Source: CAZDKO01 sp964506075 [NCBI: uncultured bacterium] (GTDB lineage: Bacteria > CAZDME01 > JAYEMH01). From it: a stretch of DNA of 36,953 nucleotides. The stretch lies in assembly GCA_964506075.1 (NCBI GenBank), contig CAZDKO010000014.1, positions 1 to 36,953 of the forward strand. Direction: 5' to 3'. Position 1 is the stretch's first letter; each line of letters begins with the position of its first letter. Positions 16,650 through 22,467 of the stretch are shown one piece after another. The position numbers and the translations under genes are program-made. The notes beneath the pieces are model-generated. The model was given only the letters and a program-made list of their open reading frames with translations, was not told the DNA's origin and did not search any database.

Positions 16650-16705
16650 TTTTTTCTAAATCTGTTTTAAAGATTAATTAGCTACCAGCCTTTCTTTAAA
16701 ACTAT

Positions 16706-17434
16706 TTATATCTTAAGCGACCACCTCTTTTTCCCAATGTAAAAAATCCCTCCCATTCCTAACCCTAACAAAATTATAGTAGAAGGTTCAGGAACGAAAC
16801 AACCAGTCGAAACTATAGGTGTAAATATAGAAATGAATTCATCTGTATCATCAATACTCCAAACTGATCCATTTAACAGTTCTACCCTTTCCTGATCTGA
16901 AATGCCTAGCCATGAATCGGAATAAAAAAATGCCGAAGTATTATCTAATAGTGAATCGATTTGGCATCCACCACCACGCCATTTACCACCGGAGACTTTG
17001 AATTTATGACATTTAGGAACTGTATATTGATCACCAAGATCTTTTAATATATGTGTTGTGCTATCAGTTAAATCGGTAATTATTACGTCATTATTATCAA
17101 TATCCATATTCGTTATTGTCCAATTTTTATTTGCGTGCTTCTCATTCTTACAGGCTGTTCCGAATAACATATAACTCCCTATAATATTACCGGTCTGGTC
17201 TATTGTTACAGTACTAGATGGAGATAACCAAAAAATCGAGCCCTGATATGGGCCTGTTGTTATCCAAAACATTAAATCAGCAGAACTGGAATCTGAATTA
17301 AAAAGGGTCGTATCGCCTTGTATAGGATCGTAGTCCACTCTATACTCTATTGGAAAAGCGTTTGCAAATTTCCCAATAAAAAAGATAGCTATAAAACATA
17401 TAAAAATTAACACTATAGGTTTTTTTGTAAACAT
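16706..17434 (-). CDS. PEP-CTERM exported protein (exosortase substrate)
   Basis: 242 residues. An N-terminal signal peptide ends near GKFANA (about residue 26), and a classical PEP-CTERM sorting signal starts at residue 214: VPEPSTIILLGLG, a hydrophobic stretch, then a basic tail GKKRW. Exosortases cut such signals during export of surface or biofilm-matrix proteins. The middle part (about 27-210) has no domain I recognise; it is rich in Asp, Ser and Thr and carries a few cysteines. GGAGGG lies before the ATG. No exosortase gene is in this window. Confidence 0.9.
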   Translation of the reverse strand: MFTKKPIVLIFICFIAIFFIGKFANAFPIEYRVDYDPIQGDTTLFNSDSSSADLMFWITTGPYQGSIFWLSPSSTVTIDQTGNIIGSYMLFGTACKNEKHANKNWTITNMDIDNNDVIITDLTDSTTHILKDLGDQYTVPKCHKFKVSGGKWRGGGCQIDSLLDNTSAFFYSDSWLGISDQERVELLNGSVWSIDDTDEFISIFTPIVSTGCFVPEPSTIILLGLGMGGIFYIGKKRWSLKI

Positions 17435-17478
17435 TACTTTCCCTCCTTTCCCTTCTTTAGGCTGACAGCTAATTATTG

Positions 17479-17495
17479 TGTAACATTATGTTACA
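17479..17495. promoter_or_regulatory. 17-bp palindrome upstream of PEP-CTERM gene (candidate operator)
   Basis: TGTAACATTATGTTACA is a perfect inverted repeat around one central base. It lies 44 bases upstream of the PEP-CTERM start codon, between that gene and the upstream terminator hairpin. Its length and symmetry fit a dimeric regulator site; the regulator is unknown. Confidence 0.5.
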
Positions 17496-17536
17496 ATTTA
17501 TACGCTAAATTTCGCATCAATGTTTTCGCTCCAGAC

Positions 17537-17569
17537 AAAAAAGGCAACCTTCTATCTTGAAAGGTTGCC
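17537..17569 (-). terminator. intrinsic terminator upstream of PEP-CTERM gene
   Basis: A 9-bp perfect stem (17543-17551 with 17561-17569, GGCAACCTT and its complement) and a 9-base loop, followed on the - strand by six T (complement of 17537-17542). It ends a short transcript that begins at the promoter 17626-17654, or attenuates transcription into the PEP-CTERM gene. Confidence 0.8.
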
Positions 17570-17570
17570 C

Positions 17571-17597
17571 TTAAAAATTAACTCTATTCAGACCCAT
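17571..17597 (-). CDS. possible 8-codon leader peptide
   Basis: ATG at 17597 and TAA at 17571-17573 encode MGLNRVNF. AAGGAG (17608-17613) lies ten bases upstream, and the stop codon sits directly against the terminator stem. The spatial order (ribosome site, tiny ORF, terminator) is that of translation-coupled attenuators, but the peptide shows no run of one amino acid, so the sensed signal is unclear. Confidence 0.3.
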   Translation of the reverse strand: MGLNRVNF

Positions 17598-17625
17598 TTA
17601 CCTACTACTCCTTTGTGGGATTTTA

Positions 17626-17654
17626 ATTTTACTTCTCTGATATCATTATGTCAA
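17626..17654 (-). promoter_or_regulatory. strong sigma-70-type promoter for the small transcript
   Basis: A perfect TTGACA (complement of 17649-17654), exactly 17 bases, then TAAAAT (17626-17631). One of the best promoter matches in the window. The expected start is near 17619. Confidence 0.75.
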
Positions 17655-17689
17655 AGGAAAAAAGACGAGGAAATAAGGATTTTTTAAGC

Positions 17690-17818
17690 TTTTAGCTATT
17701 AGCCATCCACCAAACTGGCGTATGGCTTATAGCCTATAGCAGATGGTATAAAGTAATAAAGTTTTTGGCTTTTTGCTATCGGCCATCAGCTATCTGCTAC
17801 CCGCCATTAGCCATCCGC
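17690..17818. repeat. heptamer array, YATNNGC family (copy D)
   Basis: On the + strand: units ending in AGC at 17690-17703, a core CATCCAC-CAAACTG (17704-17717), then inverted units of the type GCNNATR at 17718-17745 with GTATAAA next to them, a T-rich spacer, and six units close to YATNNGC at 17777-17818. The two orientations are reverse complements, so the array can form a long register-flexible hairpin. The right end runs into the TAG stop codon of the chagasin-like gene (17818-17820). Confidence 0.85.
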
Positions 17819-18243
17819 TAATAGGGTTCAATACTAATCGTAACGACGTACTTTTCTTCCGGCGGGGTGCCTTTTTCTTTTTCCCAGGATCGGTTAAGTT
17901 CAAACGTTAAGGTTGCCTGGCCTTTCTGGAGGGCTTCAAATCTATAAATACGGGTACCACCAACTCCCACAGCGTCAAGTCGATGCGGGTCTCTGATGAA
18001 TTCTGATTCACCCACCTCTTGAATAAGATGAGGGTTTTGCGTCTTTTTATAAGTCCACATATATCCGGTGGTCGGATTTTCGTCTAATTCAACTCTCACG
18101 GTTTCACCGATTTTTAAATTAACGTTCTCATCACCGGTCAACTTAAGCACCACCGTGTCTTGTTGTTCAGCCGCACAACACACCGAAACACAGCCAATTA
18201 TCATTAGAATTAACATTAAACCGATTTTACTATTCATTTTCAT
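17818..18243 (-). CDS. chagasin-like cysteine protease inhibitor (family I42), exported
   Basis: 141 residues: a signal segment (about 1-25), then a chagasin-type immunoglobulin-like domain. All three inhibitory loops are recognisable: NPTTGY (residues 56-61), a Gly-rich loop VGVGGTRIYRF (about 92-102) and RSWE (118-121). Family members block papain-like cysteine proteases by wedging these loops into the active site. IIGC at residues 15-18 could be a lipobox, so the mature form may be a lipoprotein. Its target in this organism is unknown. Heptamer arrays lie on both sides. Confidence 0.85.
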   Translation of the reverse strand: MKMNSKIGLMLILMIIGCVSVCCAAEQQDTVVLKLTGDENVNLKIGETVRVELDENPTTGYMWTYKKTQNPHLIQEVGESEFIRDPHRLDAVGVGGTRIYRFEALQKGQATLTFELNRSWEKEKGTPPEEKYVVTISIEPY

Positions 18244-18250
18244 TTTTGAC

Positions 18251-18401
18251 TATCCGCTATTAGCTATCCGCCAAACTGGCTTATGGCTTATAGCTTATGG
18301 CAGATGGTTTAAAGGAATAAGGTTTTTTTACTATTGACTATTCGCTATCAGCTATCCGCTATCTGCTATTTGCCATGTGCCATCAGCCATACGCTATTTC
18401 C
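18251..18401. repeat. heptamer array, YATNNGC family (copy E)
   Basis: Same architecture as copy D: three TATNNGC units (18251-18271), CAAACTG (18272-18278), GCNNATR units (18279-18306), GTTTAAA, an AT-rich spacer, then nearly perfect YATNNGC units from 18339 to 18394 followed by TATTTCC. The right end overlaps the TAG stop codon of the lipoprotein gene (18394-18396); read on the - strand, the last codon plus stop (AAATAG and the next C) is itself a perfect unit. Confidence 0.88.
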
Positions 18402-18768
18402 ATTCCCATTCTTGAAGCTGTAAAGGGTTCAGTTCAGAAAAAGAAAAATCTCTCACCTTTCCCTTCTGGTCAAAATGGATAACCAGAGACCGCACCGTCG
18501 CATCCGATTCATGACTCAAAAGACTATAAATTGTTTTTGATTCCGAATACGTATAAATCCAGGTCTCGCCTGAATCCATACCTAAGGATGTTCTGGATAA
18601 AGGTTCGCCAAAAATTTCCAGAATATCGGCTTTAGTGGATTTACCTTTTTTTATCAAATCATATTTTTCTGGCTCTAAACCCGGAACTCCTTCTTTGACC
18701 GTTCTCATCGCCGGGCCACAACCGGCCATCAGGATTAACAAACATAATATTAAAATTTTTTTAAGCAT
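18394..18768 (-). CDS. small lipoprotein, BamE/SmpA/OmlA-like
   Basis: 124 residues. The signal peptide ends in a clear lipobox LMAGC (Cys17). The rest resembles the SmpA/OmlA fold: IKKGKSTKADILEIFGEP (helix-turn pattern after the lipobox region), GETWIYTYSES, then a beta strand with VIHFDQKGKVRDFSF. Proteins of this fold sit on the periplasmic face of the outer membrane; BamE is the best known. Whether this one belongs to the BAM complex cannot be said. It ends inside heptamer array E. Confidence 0.85.
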   Translation of the reverse strand: MLKKILILCLLILMAGCGPAMRTVKEGVPGLEPEKYDLIKKGKSTKADILEIFGEPLSRTSLGMDSGETWIYTYSESKTIYSLLSHESDATVRSLVIHFDQKGKVRDFSFSELNPLQLQEWEWK

Positions 18769-18853
18769 CTTTTGGCTCCTTCTATTTGAGTTTATATATT
18801 TAACATTATAAACTGATTTTTAACCTGTACCTAATTTTTAAATGAATAGTAAT

Positions 18854-18970
18854 TTAAGAATTAAGGATTAAGAAAAAATAAATACTTAATTCTTAGAGTG
18901 AGTGAAGCGAACGTCCCGGTCTGCCCTGTCTGCCGACAGGCAGGCGACAGGCAGGTTAATCCTTAATCCT
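18854..18970. repeat. heptamer-word repeat copy C with nested GC-rich palindrome
   Basis: TTAAGNN units (18854-18874), an A-rich linker, CTTANNN units (18885-18898), then GAACGTC (18909-18915), a GC-rich block at 18916-18955 centred on CCTGTC-TGCC-GACAGG (18925-18940) with a partial second copy, then TTAATCC words to 18970. Positions 18855-18895 are the reverse complement of 12241-12281 with one mismatch in 41. In both copies GACGTTC lies exactly 13 bases upstream of the block. It fills the gap between the PIG-L and lipoprotein genes. Confidence 0.85.
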
Positions 18971-18996
18971 ATAAAAATTCTTATTCTCTCCAATCT

Positions 18997-20400
18997 TTAC
19001 TTAGAGATTTCCAGAATCCGCCAGTAACCCCGGTCTAAAGGTAGCCTCCCTATGAACGTCCGGGTAGTGGTTAATATTTTCTGCGGGTTACCCAGAACCT
19101 CAAAAGGAATATGAAAAATTATTTCCTGGGCTTTTTGTGTAATTTTAATATCCTTCCGGGACACCTCGCGATTCTGGTCAAAGATGGCGTATCTATCCGA
19201 GCTAAATTGAAAATGTAATTTCGGCATTTCTACAAAAGGCCGGTCCTCCCGATACCCGAATACGTAAACCGAAACCCCGACCGTCTTCCCCATAGGCCGG
19301 GATAACTCAACGGAAATAACCAGATGATTATTTTCACTATGAACAAACTGTCTCCGCACACCGACAAAAGCGGCACTTTCTTCATCAGTCAATCCATTGG
19401 TAAAATCTTCTTTTCCCTCTGTAGAAATTACGGCAGAAGGGGTATTCTCTTTCAAAGTTACAACGGGAAAATCGCCGAATAATTCGTTGGAACGAACAAA
19501 GGAATTAAGATATTTGGCACTCGCCTTAAATTGCGAGCGGTGTTTCTTAAGCGCCGTCTCTTTAAGTCCGATTTCCTCAGGGTTTAATTTACAAATGTTC
19601 CACTGAATCTTATTATAAAACCTTCCGGGAGGAAGTAATTTTTGTTTAGGGTGATACCCTTGAGGTTTGGGCCATTTTTTAAAATGCACCAGATAAGGAT
19701 AAAGTTCGGCGTTTAATTCTCTTCCAATGTTCCACAGGGCAATATGAGTAAAAAGATATAAGGACTGATGGTCGGGATGATGGTCGACCGGATGCGAAAG
19801 GAATATTTTGGTCGGCTTAAATTCCCTTATTATAGTTTCTAAATCTTTTAATATTTCTTCGCCTTTATAAGGTGCCCCGGGACGAAAGGCGTTGGAATAA
19901 GGAACTTTATTCACTTCAGAGAGTATCCCTTTAACCGTCGGGCGGTTCCCCCAATGAGTGCACCAGATATTCAGGGTTCTAAAGTCCGGATATCCCAAAA
20001 AGATTAATTGTTCCGGAGAAACTCCCAATACTTTGTCTGCGGATACGGCTTCATCATGCCGGATTAACCCCATTTTTCTTATTGCTCTCGGGATTAAAAC
20101 CAGCCGCTTACGATAAACCAAAAAAGCCCACTGGTTACTATCACCATAGGTAAAGAACACAATCCGTAATGGTATTTTCATAGAAACGGCTTTTTGAATG
20201 ATACCGCTACAGCCCAGAATTTCATCATCAGGATGAGGCGCCAGAATGAGAATTTTATCATCGGGAGATAAAACTACTTCGGGGATAGCTAAATCCTGAC
20301 TGGTCTGGGCCAGCAAATAATCCGGATGGAATTTCACAAAAAAACCAATCAGAAAAATCACCGAACAAATAAATTTAAACCAGCGTTTTCCCAAAAACAT
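18997..20400 (-). CDS. exported PIG-L family deacetylase with extra C-terminal domain
   Basis: 467 residues. An N-terminal signal or anchor (about 8-31) is followed by a LmbE/PIG-L domain with APHPDDEILGCSG (zinc ligands His55, Asp58) and HPVDHHPDH (about 203-211, third ligand His). Family members remove acetyl groups from N-acetylglucosamine-type substrates. A further 130 residues (about 335-467) look beta-rich and might bind carbohydrate, though I do not recognise a named family. It overlaps the upstream GNAT gene by 26 bases, so the two are probably co-translated. AGGA lies upstream of the ATG. Confidence 0.85.
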   Translation of the reverse strand: MFLGKRWFKFICSVIFLIGFFVKFHPDYLLAQTSQDLAIPEVVLSPDDKILILAPHPDDEILGCSGIIQKAVSMKIPLRIVFFTYGDSNQWAFLVYRKRLVLIPRAIRKMGLIRHDEAVSADKVLGVSPEQLIFLGYPDFRTLNIWCTHWGNRPTVKGILSEVNKVPYSNAFRPGAPYKGEEILKDLETIIREFKPTKIFLSHPVDHHPDHQSLYLFTHIALWNIGRELNAELYPYLVHFKKWPKPQGYHPKQKLLPPGRFYNKIQWNICKLNPEEIGLKETALKKHRSQFKASAKYLNSFVRSNELFGDFPVVTLKENTPSAVISTEGKEDFTNGLTDEESAAFVGVRRQFVHSENNHLVISVELSRPMGKTVGVSVYVFGYREDRPFVEMPKLHFQFSSDRYAIFDQNREVSRKDIKITQKAQEIIFHIPFEVLGNPQKILTTTRTFIGRLPLDRGYWRILEISK

Positions 20401-21028
20401 AATGTTTTATATCCTTATTAAAATAATACCTTAACCACGACCATTTAATTTCAAACAACAAGGTAAATCCCATCTTAATAAAAAATTCCCGGGCTTTTTC
20501 CGACATCGTGCCGAAATGAACTCCGCGAATTCCTTCTTTCTTTAAAAATCCCAAATAATGATTTATAAGCTGTGTCCCTATTTCCCGTCCCCGGAAATTT
20601 TCGTCAATATTGATATGTAACGTCGCCGGATAATTCCTATGAAAATCAGGCGAATAAAACTCCCCTTTTAAAAGTCCTCTTGCACCACACCTTAAAAATC
20701 TGCGGGTGTTGCTCTTTAATAAAACCCCTCTCCTTAGCGCTTTAAAAACCAATTCAGGAATGATTTTTGTTTTTAAAATCCGGCGTATATTCATTATATC
20801 TTTAGCTCCGGTTAAATACCCGATTACCTTATTTCTCTCAACAGCCACAAAACACGAATCAGGTTCATAATCCGTAAAATATAACGTCAAAATATCAGCC
20901 AGTATCTCCTCATCAGAAAGTATTTCTCTGGATTTACCTAAAAAAGCCGTACGACAACTTATCTTCCGGACTTCTTCCCTGTCGGCAGAATTGAATTTCC
21001 TGATACAAATAGAATTTTTATCCGGCAC
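20375..21028 (-). CDS. GNAT family N-acetyltransferase
   Basis: 217 residues, single GNAT domain. The acetyl-CoA loop is ENFRGREIGTQLINHYLGFL (motif A, R-G-x-x-I-G-T), and FGTMSEKAREFFIKMGFTLL follows as motif B. The insert around residues 85-125 is basic and unusual. Its substrate is unknown. The overlap with the PIG-L deacetylase suggests both act on one acylated sugar or lipid, for instance in surface polysaccharide modification, but this is inference. Confidence 0.8.
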   Translation of the reverse strand: MPDKNSICIRKFNSADREEVRKISCRTAFLGKSREILSDEEILADILTLYFTDYEPDSCFVAVERNKVIGYLTGAKDIMNIRRILKTKIIPELVFKALRRGVLLKSNTRRFLRCGARGLLKGEFYSPDFHRNYPATLHINIDENFRGREIGTQLINHYLGFLKKEGIRGVHFGTMSEKAREFFIKMGFTLLFEIKWSWLRYYFNKDIKHYVFGKTLV

Positions 21029-21065
21029 CTGTTTTACCTTTTTTCTGGATTTTATATTACCACAT

Positions 21066-21104
21066 ATAAAAATGGAATATGAACATCTTAAATATCCATA
21101 TTCC
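21066..21104 (-). terminator. hairpin terminator after marC
   Basis: GGAATATG (21074-21081) pairs with CATATTCC (21097-21104), with a 15-base loop. On the - strand the stem is followed by ATTTTTAT. It lies 27 bases after the marC stop and before the GNAT gene. The stem is AT-rich, so efficiency may be modest. Confidence 0.5.
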
Positions 21105-21131
21105 TGAAAACCCCCCTTTTGAAGCGGGAAA

Positions 21132-21719
21132 TTAAGACCATTGACTGATTAACTGAAAAATCCCTTTTCTTATCATCATCACGGCAATAGCCGCTAACAA
21201 TAAACTCGTTACTTTGGAAAGTGCCTTGGCTCCGGATTCACCGATGATTTTCATCAAAACATCAGACAGCGAAAAAATTACTCCGGCTAAAATTACATTA
21301 ACTAAAACGGAAATCAAAGTAGCCATCAAGCCATACTCTGAAATTATCATTAAAGAGGTGGTAAGCACGGCCGGCCCCACGATTAAGGGGGTCCCTAAAG
21401 GAACTACGCCCAGTTCTTTACCCGGCAGACGCCGTTTTTTCCCCGGATTTATAAGGTCAAGCACGGCGATACAAAAAAGAACCACGCCTCCGGCCACCAT
21501 AAAATCACCGAGAGAAATATTAAGAAATTTTAAGACCGCTTTCCCCAGAAATATAAATCCGACAGCCAAACACAAAGCCGTTATCATTGACTGAAAAATA
21601 ATTTTAGACCTTTCCTTCTTTTTAACCCCGTCAATAAGAGAGATAAAAAGAGGCAAAACACCAACCGCATCCACCGCCACAAATACAGGAATAAAAGCTA
21701 ATAAAAAATTTTTCATCAT
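21132..21719 (-). CDS. MarC family integral membrane protein
   Basis: 195 residues with about six hydrophobic segments. Family landmarks are the N-terminal AFIPVFVAVDAVGVLPLFIS, the central GVVPLGTPLIVGPAVLTTS and a final KGIFQLI. The family is often annotated as multiple antibiotic resistance protein MarC, but no resistance function is established. AGGAGAAG precedes the ATG. Confidence 0.92.
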   Translation of the reverse strand: MMKNFLLAFIPVFVAVDAVGVLPLFISLIDGVKKKERSKIIFQSMITALCLAVGFIFLGKAVLKFLNISLGDFMVAGGVVLFCIAVLDLINPGKKRRLPGKELGVVPLGTPLIVGPAVLTTSLMIISEYGLMATLISVLVNVILAGVIFSLSDVLMKIIGESGAKALSKVTSLLLAAIAVMMIRKGIFQLISQWS

Positions 21720-21833
21720 GTCTTCTCCTGAATGCTTGCATCTTCCGATTCAACTTCAGCCCGTCAATTTGCCATTGTTTTCGGGCCATAATGACTAAAC
21801 TGACGTCTCCCGGATAAGGGACCTTTTACAGAA

Positions 21834-21859
21834 ATATAAAACAGAGGAATCACTCCTCT
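21834..21859 (-). terminator. hairpin terminator overlapping a stop codon
   Basis: AGAGGA (21843-21848) and TCCTCT (21854-21859) with a 5-base loop that contains the TGA stop (21850-21852) of the small exported protein gene. On the - strand the stem is followed by GTTTTATAT. A compact, moderate-strength terminator. Confidence 0.5.
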
Positions 21860-22224
21860 TCTTCGTAGAACTCTTTCTCATAAATTCTGATGTGTTTAAG
21901 TATCCTGGCTCCCTTTGTCCCTTTGGTATAAGCGATGTCAACCTCGGTCCCGGCCGGAATTTCATTGACCGAACCTCCATTTTCAACTTTTGTACCGGAT
22001 GGAACTAAGTAGATAATTTCCATTTCGCCTTCATCATCCCAGTTTCTCTCAAGAACCGTAATTTTATTTGATAATTCATCCTGAGCGATTACTTGTCCGT
22101 AACTATATTCTATGCTTTCTGCCTCTTTTGCCGGAAGATTTTCTGTCCCTTCTTGAGCAAAGCAGACCCCGGAAGAAAAAATCAATATAGAGCTCACTAA
22201 CAGAGCAAAACATTTTTTTCCCAT
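21850..22224 (-). CDS. small exported protein of unknown function
   Basis: 124 residues with a clear signal peptide (cleavage likely after SGVCFA, residue 23). The mature part looks like a small beta-barrel: YGQVIAQDELSNKITVLE, then EIIYLVPSGTKVENGGSVNE, then IPAGTEVDIAYTKGTKGARI, ending in an acidic EEEE tail. This pattern resembles periplasmic OB-like or DUF5666-type domains, but I cannot assign it. AAAGGGGG precedes the ATG. It has its own promoter and terminator. Confidence 0.8.
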   Translation of the reverse strand: MGKKCFALLVSSILIFSSGVCFAQEGTENLPAKEAESIEYSYGQVIAQDELSNKITVLERNWDDEGEMEIIYLVPSGTKVENGGSVNEIPAGTEVDIAYTKGTKGARILKHIRIYEKEFYEEEE

Positions 22225-22306
22225 TTTTTACCCCCTTTTATTGTTTTAATTATTTATTATCTTTAACGTTCAAAACGCCAATTTTACCACGAAAAACTAA
22301 CTTTAC

Positions 22307-22335
22307 AGCGTACTAGTAAAAGCGGGGGTTGTCAA
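22307..22335 (-). promoter_or_regulatory. promoter for small exported protein gene
   Basis: A perfect TTGACA (complement of 22330-22335), 17 bases, then TACGCT (22307-22312), a poor -10. The weak -10 suggests an activator or low basal use. Confidence 0.45.
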
Positions 22336-22403
22336 GATTTTTTTAAAACTGAAAAAATCAAAATAATCTCAGGTTTAAGGCTAATTATTTTAAATTAAAT
22401 TTC

Positions 22404-22432
22404 TTGAAGCGGAGGGTTTTTTCAGTTAGAAT
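22404..22432 (+). promoter_or_regulatory. promoter for thymidylate synthase gene
   Basis: TTGAAG (22404-22409), 17 bases, TAGAAT (22427-22432). Transcription would start about 29 bases before the ATG at 22468. It is divergent from the promoter of the small exported protein. Confidence 0.55.
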
Positions 22433-22467
22433 AGTAAACGATTTTTTAAACAACGGATGAGTTTAAA

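Larger units (their letters stand above)
17537..17619 (-). ncRNA. candidate small RNA or attenuator leader (about 83 nt)
   Basis: Defined by a near-consensus promoter directly upstream and the strong terminator at its end. A short ribosome-binding site and 8-codon ORF lie inside. It matches no riboswitch class I know. It could be an independent sRNA or the attenuated leader of the PEP-CTERM gene, whose start is 103 bases further on. Confidence 0.45.

Noticed and set aside
17537-17619. Known riboswitch (for example cyclic-di-GMP type) upstream of the PEP-CTERM gene
   Set aside because: I could not find the conserved core of any riboswitch class I know in this sequence; only the promoter, small ORF and terminator are clear.
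16301-18401. CRISPR array
   Set aside because: Units are 7 bases, degenerate and directly adjacent; there are no repeats of about 30 bases with unique spacers, and no cas genes.
21795-21986. 63-residue - strand frame overlapping the end of the small exported protein gene
   Set aside because: Different frame from a gene with a clear signal peptide and ribosome site, and basic, low-quality composition.
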